A DNA stretch of 64,000 nucleotides from NCBI RefSeq assembly GCF_003971195.1, contig NZ_CP034593.1, forward strand, positions 2,356,001 to 2,420,000. Reading direction: 5' to 3'. The translations under genes and the position numbers were made by a program. The notes under the pieces are model-generated. The model saw nothing but the letters and a program-made list of their open reading frames with translations. It was not told the origin of the DNA and made no database searches. The DNA comes from Flaviflexus ciconiae (GTDB lineage Bacteria; Actinomycetota; Actinomycetes; Actinomycetales; Actinomycetaceae). Shown piece by piece: positions 59,468 through 64,000 of this stretch (the first letter of the stretch is position 1; every line of letters starts with the position of its first letter).

Positions 59468-60160
59468 TTATTGACGCTCCTCGTAGCCCAGGGCTACGTC
59501 GCCAATTGACATGTTTCGTTCGGCGTGGATACCGGTGACAAGGAACGTAATGCGGCGGGCGATCGAAACGCCGTGGTCGCCGTAGCGCTCCATGTAGCGG
59601 GCAAGGAGAACGGTGTCGATGAGCTCCTGACGCTCCATGTGCTGCTTCTCGTCAAGGATGAGGGAGAACGACTTCTGGTGAAGCTTGTCGAGAATCGAGT
59701 CCTCTTCTTCGATCCTTTCGGCGAGCTCCAGATCGTGGCTGTCGAGTAGCTCGGCAACGCGGTGGCCAACGATCGTGGCGTGCTCCGCCATCTCAACCAG
59801 CAGGTCATAGACTTCGCCGGAGTTGACGCGCTCGGGGTAGCGGCCGCGTGCAACGTAGGCAACGTGGCGCGCAAGGTCACCCATGCGCTCGAGGGTGGAA
59901 GAAATACGGAGGGCTGAAACAACGGTACGAAGATCTGCTGCGACGGGTGCTTGACGGGCGAGGAGGGAAATTCCCATCTCGTCGAGGTTGCGCTCGAGAG
60001 CATCGATCCTCTTGTCGGCGTCGATGACCTGCTCGGCAAGCGCTAGATTGGCGTTCTTGAGGGACTCGGCGGCCCCCTCCATTGAGCGCGCAGCTTCGCG
60101 CCCCTGCTTGAGCAGATCGTCGCCGAGCTGCTGCATTTCCTGCTTGAAGATCTCGCGCAC
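59468..60160 (-). CDS. phoU: Phosphate signalling complex protein PhoU
   Basis: 230 residues from GTG 60158-60160 (AAGGAG six bases upstream); the frame continues upstream but without a signal. Two three-helix bundles carry the acid-rich metal motifs: LERMGDLARHVAYVARGRYPE and LARYMERYGDHGVSIARRITFLVTG. PhoU restrains phosphate uptake and links the Pst transporter to the SenX3-type sensor. It diverges from senX3, 158 bases between start codons, which keeps the phosphate-signalling set together. The C-terminus is complete. Confidence 0.94.
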   Translation of the reverse strand: MREIFKQEMQQLGDDLLKQGREAARSMEGAAESLKNANLALAEQVIDADKRIDALERNLDEMGISLLARQAPVAADLRTVVSALRISSTLERMGDLARHVAYVARGRYPERVNSGEVYDLLVEMAEHATIVGHRVAELLDSHDLELAERIEEEDSILDKLHQKSFSLILDEKQHMERQELIDTVLLARYMERYGDHGVSIARRITFLVTGIHAERNMSIGDVALGYEERQ

Positions 60161-60318
60161 TTTGACTCCTTGATGTTGGTGATTCTGGAGTGGGTAAACA
60201 ATTTCCGAGCTTGATCTCATCATAGCCGGGTTAACTACTTGTAAGGATGAGGTAAACAGAAAGTCATTCACGTGGAACTAGATGGGTGATTCTTGCTTTG
60301 ACGGTCTAGTCTGGAAGC

Positions 60319-61482
60319 ATGCCTGCCTCTGGGATCGTCTACATGATCGTTGCAGCGCTCCTAGGAATTGTTGTAGGAGCCTACACCATGCATGCCTACC
60401 GGTCGTCACGAGAGGGTCAGAAAGGCATGGAAGTTGACGAGCCCGGGCCGTCGGAAGGCGACGTGCAGGCTATCCTTTCGGCCATGCCGCAAGCCCATAT
60501 CCTTCTGAACCGCATGGGAGATGTTGAGCGCGCCTCCACGGTTGCCTATTCCCTCGGGTTGGTCCGCGGATCACGTGTTACTCGCTCCGAGATTGCTACC
60601 GCCGTTGCCGAGGTCCGCGAGAGCGGGGAAGCTATGGATATGGAAGTGTCGATGCGGCGGTCCTTTGAGGAGGCCGGCAAACTCATCCTGTCCGTCCGGG
60701 TAGCGCCGATGAGCGGAAACCGTTTCCTTGTCCTGTTCTTTGATTCCACGGAAGCGAAAAGACTGGAAGAAACAAGGCGCGACTTCGTTGCCAATATTTC
60801 TCACGAACTAAAAACACCGGTGGGAGCGATCGGATTGCTCGCTGAAACCATCGAGGAATGTGCGGACGAACCTGAGAACGTCATTATGTTCACCGAGAAG
60901 CTGCAGAGGGAATCTGTGCGCCTTGCTTCTCTCGTGCAGGACATCATTGAACTGTCCCGCCTTCAAGACGGTGCCGCGCTCGTTAATTCCGAGCTCGTTG
61001 ATCTGGGTCAGGTGATCTCCGAGGCGATCGACCGCTGCCGCGTTGAGGCCGACAACCGAGGTATCTCCCTCGTGTCCGCGCCGGTGGAGCAGGCGACAGC
61101 TTTCGGTGACAAGTCGCTACTGACAACAGCGGTACGCAATCTCATCGACAACGCGATCCGGTACTCGAACGAGGGCGGTCGCGTTTCAATTGGGCTGAGC
61201 GAACTCGATGGCGAAATGAGGATTGCTGTCGTTGACCAGGGCGTTGGCATCTCCACCGAGCAACGCGAACGCGTCTTTGAACGTTTCTACCGTGGCGATG
61301 AGGCCAGGACACGGGATACTGGTGGTAGTGGCCTTGGCCTTTCAATCGTTAAGCACGTCGCAGCCGACCACGGCGGGCGTGTCACCCTGTGGAGCGAGCC
61401 AGGTAAAGGCTCGACCTTCACGTTCATCGTTCCAGCGGCGTATGCGAATACGCCGGACACCAAGGAAGAGGTAATCCGATGA
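60319..61482 (+). CDS. senX3: Phosphate-responsive sensor histidine kinase, SenX3 type
   Basis: 387 residues. An N-terminal membrane helix (IVYMIVAALLGIVVGAYTM), a PAS-like domain (about 50-145), then the kinase core: H box FVANISHELKTPVGAIGLLAETI with His162, N box NLIDNAIRYSNEGG, and glycine boxes DQGVGISTEQRERVFERFYRG and GGSGLGLSIVKHVAADHGG. It autophosphorylates His and hands the phosphate to RegX3 under phosphate limitation, with PhoU as a negative partner. The stop overlaps the regX3 start by four bases. Confidence 0.93.
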   Translation: MPASGIVYMIVAALLGIVVGAYTMHAYRSSREGQKGMEVDEPGPSEGDVQAILSAMPQAHILLNRMGDVERASTVAYSLGLVRGSRVTRSEIATAVAEVRESGEAMDMEVSMRRSFEEAGKLILSVRVAPMSGNRFLVLFFDSTEAKRLEETRRDFVANISHELKTPVGAIGLLAETIEECADEPENVIMFTEKLQRESVRLASLVQDIIELSRLQDGAALVNSELVDLGQVISEAIDRCRVEADNRGISLVSAPVEQATAFGDKSLLTTAVRNLIDNAIRYSNEGGRVSIGLSELDGEMRIAVVDQGVGISTEQRERVFERFYRGDEARTRDTGGSGLGLSIVKHVAADHGGRVTLWSEPGKGSTFTFIVPAAYANTPDTKEEVIR

Positions 61483-62167
61483 CTGCGATTCTGCTCGTCG
61501 AAGACGAAGCGTCCTACCGAGACACTCTCGCATTCAAGCTCCGCCGTGACGGCTACGAAGTTGTCGCCGTCGGGACGGTAAGGAGGCTGTGGACAGCTTC
61601 GACCGGGTCGAGCCCGATATTGTCCTTCTCGATCTCATGCTCCCGGGCCTCAGCGGCACCGAGGTGTGCAGGCAGATCCGCCAAAAGTCCTCCGTCCCCG
61701 TCATCATGCTGACCGCGAAGGACTCGGAGATCGATAAGGTTGTTGGCCTGGAGATCGGGGCCGACGACTACGTGACAAAGCCCTACTCGTACCGCGAGCT
61801 CGTGGCCCGCATGAGAGCCGTGCTACGTCGCGGAGCAAGCGAGGACTCCGGCGAAGAAGAGGTGTCGCTGTCCGTCGGTCGGGTCACGATGAACACCGAC
61901 CGCCACGAAGTCCACATCGACGGCGAGACGGTCGCCATGCCGCTGCGCGAATTCGAGCTTCTCGAGCTCTTCATGCGGAACCCGAACCGTGTCCTCACCC
62001 GAGGTCAGATCATTGACCGGATTTGGGGCCCGAACTACATTGGCGACACAAAGACCCTCGACGTGCACGTGAAGCGCGTGCGTTCAAAAATTGAACTGGA
62101 TCCTTCGAAGCCCCAGATGCTGAAGACCGTTCGTGGCCTCGGCTACAAGCTGGAAGCCACCGAATAA
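61479..62167 (+). pseudogene. regX3: Response regulator RegX3, interrupted by a 1-base frameshift
   Basis: The first frame from ATG 61479 reads MTAILLVEDEASYRDTLAFKLRRDGYEVVAVG, then leaves the family; another frame continues DGKEAVDSFDRVEPDIVLLDLMLPGLSGTEV to 62167. One added G in GGG near 61571-61573 gives a normal 230-residue OmpR-type regulator: receiver Asp in IVLLDLMLP, Thr in IMLTAKDSE, Lys in VTKPYS, and winged helix with RVLTRGQIIDRIWG and TLDVHVKRVRSKIE. It activates phosphate-starvation genes. The intact coupled senX3 argues for a sequence error. Confidence 0.88.
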
Positions 62168-62181
62168 GACGAAATAACAAG

Positions 62182-62225
62182 CCGGGTGGGCGGGGAGTAT
62201 TCGTGCTCCTGGCCCACCCGGTTCA
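62182..62225 (+). terminator. Terminator after regX3
   Basis: Stem CCGGGTGGGC/GCCCACCCGG (62182-62191 with 62212-62221) with an inner GGAG/CTCC stem begins 14 bases after the stop; GTTC follows on the plus strand. Confidence 0.75.
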
Positions 62226-62377
62226 TGTTTGACGAGGGAATGCTTGCTCGCGGGATGTGGTCGAGCAACAGATTGCTTACGCGTTGCTTCGCCACCGCGT
62301 GGTGACGGCGAATGCGCGCGGGAATACGCCCGCACGACGGAGGTACTCCTTATGACCGACGTTTGTGGAACGTGGAA

Positions 62378-62398
62378 GGCCCCGTCAGTGACGGGGCC
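62378..62398 (-). terminator. Terminator of the lipoprotein gene
   Basis: A 9-bp stem GGCCCCGTC/GACGGGGCC lies 25 bases after the minus-strand stop codon at 62423, followed on that strand by TTCC. Confidence 0.6.
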
Positions 62399-62422
62399 GA
62401 CCGAAGAAGAGTGTCAGTGTGG

Positions 62423-62896
62423 CTAGTCGCACTGCGCGTCAGGGAAAGCGTCCTCATATCCCGATGCACATGCCGTGATCACGGGGATCGTGGCGGGGGC
62501 TTCTGCACCACCGGCAGTGACAATGGCGTCGACGTTGTAGCCCGGCTGGAAGTCGCCTTCGATCAGGATGAGCTCATCGTTCTCCGCGAGTTCAGCGGTG
62601 CTGAAGTTCAGGTGGGAGCTAGCTTCGACGTCGAAAGACTCGGTGATGTCACCGCCCGAGATCTCTGCGGTGACGGCCTCCTCGGAGCGGTTGTTGACGA
62701 GGCCGTAGAGAACGCCTTCGCCGTTGCCGTCCGAAATAATCATGAGGTTCTCGAACACCACGTCGGAATCAAGGTGGACGCGGATGCCATCAGACGGTGC
62801 GTACGGCTTCTGAGTGATCGCCTCGGTTGTCATCGAGCATGCTGCCGTTGTGAGTAGCACGAGAGCGCCGGCGGCGGTAAGACGCTTAAGATTCAC
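62423..62896 (-). CDS. Hypothetical lipoprotein
   Basis: 157 residues. The signal peptide RLTAAGALVLLTTAACS has the lipobox TAAC at about 17-20. The mature domain is beta-rich (SDGIRVHLDSDVVFENLMIISDGNGEGVLYGLVNNRSEEAVTAEI) and resembles small actinobacterial lipoproteins of the DUF461/PCu(A)C-like size class, but no His/Met copper motif is visible. It ends with a CxxxxxDAFPDAQC pair of cysteines. It diverges from carD and shares that promoter region. Confidence 0.75.
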   Translation of the reverse strand: MNLKRLTAAGALVLLTTAACSMTTEAITQKPYAPSDGIRVHLDSDVVFENLMIISDGNGEGVLYGLVNNRSEEAVTAEISGGDITESFDVEASSHLNFSTAELAENDELILIEGDFQPGYNVDAIVTAGGAEAPATIPVITACASGYEDAFPDAQCD

Positions 62897-63046
62897 ATGA
62901 CCTCCTATGTCAGTTCCCCAGAATAGCGTACCGTGCGCGCTCTGATTGGCGAATAGTAGACGAATACTCGGATCCTGTGAGCCGGATTGTGCGTGATGCT
63001 AGAATAGATTTCTAGTTGGGCTCATTCCGTGAAAGGCTTTCTATTT

Positions 63047-63526
63047 ATGTCGCTTAAGATCGGCGAGACTGTTGTCTACCCGCACCATGGGGCTGCTTAC
63101 ATTGAAGACATCGAGACCAAGGTCATCGATGGCGAAGAACTGAAGTACCTTACGTTGCGCGTGATCCAGGGAGATCTCGTCATCCAGGTTCCCGCCGCCA
63201 GCATCGAAGACGTTGGCGTTCGTGACGTCTCGAACGAGGCAAAGCTCGAGCAGGTCTTTGAGGTCCTGCGCGAGGAAATGACAGAGGAGCCGTCGAACTG
63301 GTCCCGTCGCTTTAAGGCGAACGGTGAAAAGCTCACGAGCGGGGACGTCATCAAGGTCGCCGAAGTTGTTCGTGACCTGACGCGCCGTGACGAGGACCGT
63401 CACCTCTCGGCAGGTGAAAAGCGAATGCTGACCCAGGCCCGCCAGATCCTCGGATCCGAGGTCGCCCTGGCAAAGGACATCAACGAGGAAGAAGCATCTG
63501 ACCTCCTCGACGAAATCCTCGGCTGA
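63047..63526 (+). CDS. carD: CarD family transcriptional regulator
   Basis: 159 residues from ATG 63047; GAAAGG lies ten bases upstream. The RNA-polymerase-interacting Tudor-like domain is [47 protein letters not shown]; the helical DNA-binding domain with [27 protein letters not shown] follows, containing the Trp that contacts the upstream edge of the bubble. Mycobacterial CarD stabilises open complexes at rRNA promoters and is essential. ispD follows one base after the stop, the usual actinobacterial order. Confidence 0.95.
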   Translation: MSLKIGETVVYPHHGAAYIEDIETKVIDGEELKYLTLRVIQGDLVIQVPAASIEDVGVRDVSNEAKLEQVFEVLREEMTEEPSNWSRRFKANGEKLTSGDVIKVAEVVRDLTRRDEDRHLSAGEKRMLTQARQILGSEVALAKDINEEEASDLLDEILG

Positions 63527-63527
63527 C

Positions 63528-64000
63528 ATGACCACCGCCGTTGTTGTGACGGCCGCCGGCATGGGGACCCGACTCGGGTTCAACATGCCCAAAGCACTCG
63601 TGCCTTTGCACGGGCGCACACTCATTGAGCGGGCTTTGGATGGTGTCATCGCCTCCGGCATTGCCGACCAAATCGTCGTGACGATCCCGCCGGGTACGGA
63701 GGATGTGTTCTCCGGCCTGGTCGGAAACGACATTGATATCGTCCCCGGAGGGGACACCCGCCAGCAGTCCGTCAAAAACGGCATTGACCAAACGGGCACT
63801 GCCGACATCATTCTCGTTCATGACGCGGCACGTTGCCTAACCCCACCTCCCGTGATCGTCCGCGTGCGAGACGCTATTGCCGCAGGGCAGGCTGGGGCCG
63901 TTCCGGGGCTTCCCGTGACCGACACGGTTAAAGTGGTGCGCCCCGAACCTCCGTACGAGCCCGTTATCGACACGCTTGAGCGGAGTGTTCTCCGCGGGGT
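63528..64000 (+). CDS. ispD: 2-C-methyl-D-erythritol 4-phosphate cytidylyltransferase (3' end outside the window)
   Basis: 157 codons are visible from ATG 63528 to the window edge. The P-loop-like TAAGMGTRLGFNMPKALVPLHGRTLIERAL is the CTP-binding signature, PGGDTRQQSVKNGI the second motif, and ILVHDAARCLTPP the catalytic HDAAR motif. It joins CMP to methylerythritol phosphate in the non-mevalonate isoprenoid pathway. It directly follows carD, with one base between stop and start. Confidence 0.94.
   Translation, partial: MTTAVVVTAAGMGTRLGFNMPKALVPLHGRTLIERALDGVIASGIADQIVVTIPPGTEDVFSGLVGNDIDIVPGGDTRQQSVKNGIDQTGTADIILVHDAARCLTPPPVIVRVRDAIAAGQAGAVPGLPVTDTVKVVRPEPPYEPVIDTLERSVLRG

Overview
The window is a high-G+C Gram-positive (actinobacterial) chromosome. 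Lineage markers are a WhiB regulator, a CRP/GlxR-type regulator, the gpmA / senX3-regX3 / phoU neighbourhood, CarD followed by ispD, a DUF5926 protein, an Ssd/TadA/TadB/TadC Flp-pilus cluster with a DUF4244 pilin, and the CE1758/CE1759 flavin monooxygenase-reductase pair. Anaerobic NrdD/NrdG suggests a facultative anaerobe, and an Actinomyces-like member of the Actinomycetaceae is my best guess (inference; no rRNA is present to test it).

Layout. 1-6.6 kb: glycosyltransferase, DUF5926, rhodanese, CopC-like copper protein, a 14-TM exporter, upp and tadA. 6.62-14.38 kb: a tRNA-Ser(CGA) gene whose 3' half is repeated 7.66 kb downstream, bounding a small integrative element. It carries a tyrosine integrase, an AlpA/Xis-like protein, a truncated primase-polymerase-like gene, several unknown proteins, and a two-gene unit joining an EcoRI-family adenine methyltransferase to a DUF262-HNH protein. 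14.4-18.7 kb: a patch of cell-surface genes (Ltp-repeat protein, two small paralogues of which one is broken, a Pro/Thr-rich anchored protein) and a DUF1846 protein. 19-29.6 kb: core genes including a class A PBP, whiB, ridA, glxR and nth. 29.7-36.1 kb: the Tad/Flp pilus cluster, interrupted by an aldo/keto reductase on the other strand. 36-50.5 kb: an MrfA-like helicase, nrdDG, an MFS exporter, a methyltransferase, the topA-tmk-holB operon and a TAP-like lipoprotein peptidase. 50.6-57.4 kb: tRNA-Thr, lipoprotein, MFS transporter, and a marR / FMN reductase / luciferase-like monooxygenase operon with a MarR-type operator. 57.6-64 kb: aroD, gpmA, phoU, senX3-regX3, a lipoprotein, carD and the start of ispD.

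Most interesting points. (1) The tRNA-Ser element carries a tightly coupled methyltransferase plus DUF262-HNH nuclease unit, a plausible methylation-linked anti-phage system. (2) The element holds at least seven copies of the 11-mer ACCGCGAGCGC, some arranged as a 14-bp hairpin and an 18-bp palindrome, and an interleaved, pseudoknot-like set of inverted repeats. (3) Identical 21-bp putative integrase arm sites lie near both ends, and just beyond the right attachment site a different 11-bp-period repeat sits at the same distance, suggesting a second, decayed element in tandem.

A caution on quality: five genes (the 3407 exporter, nrdD, marR, the FMN reductase and regX3) each carry a frameshift that is repaired by adding one base to a G or C run. 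This looks like a shared sequencing or assembly artefact rather than five independent pseudogenes.
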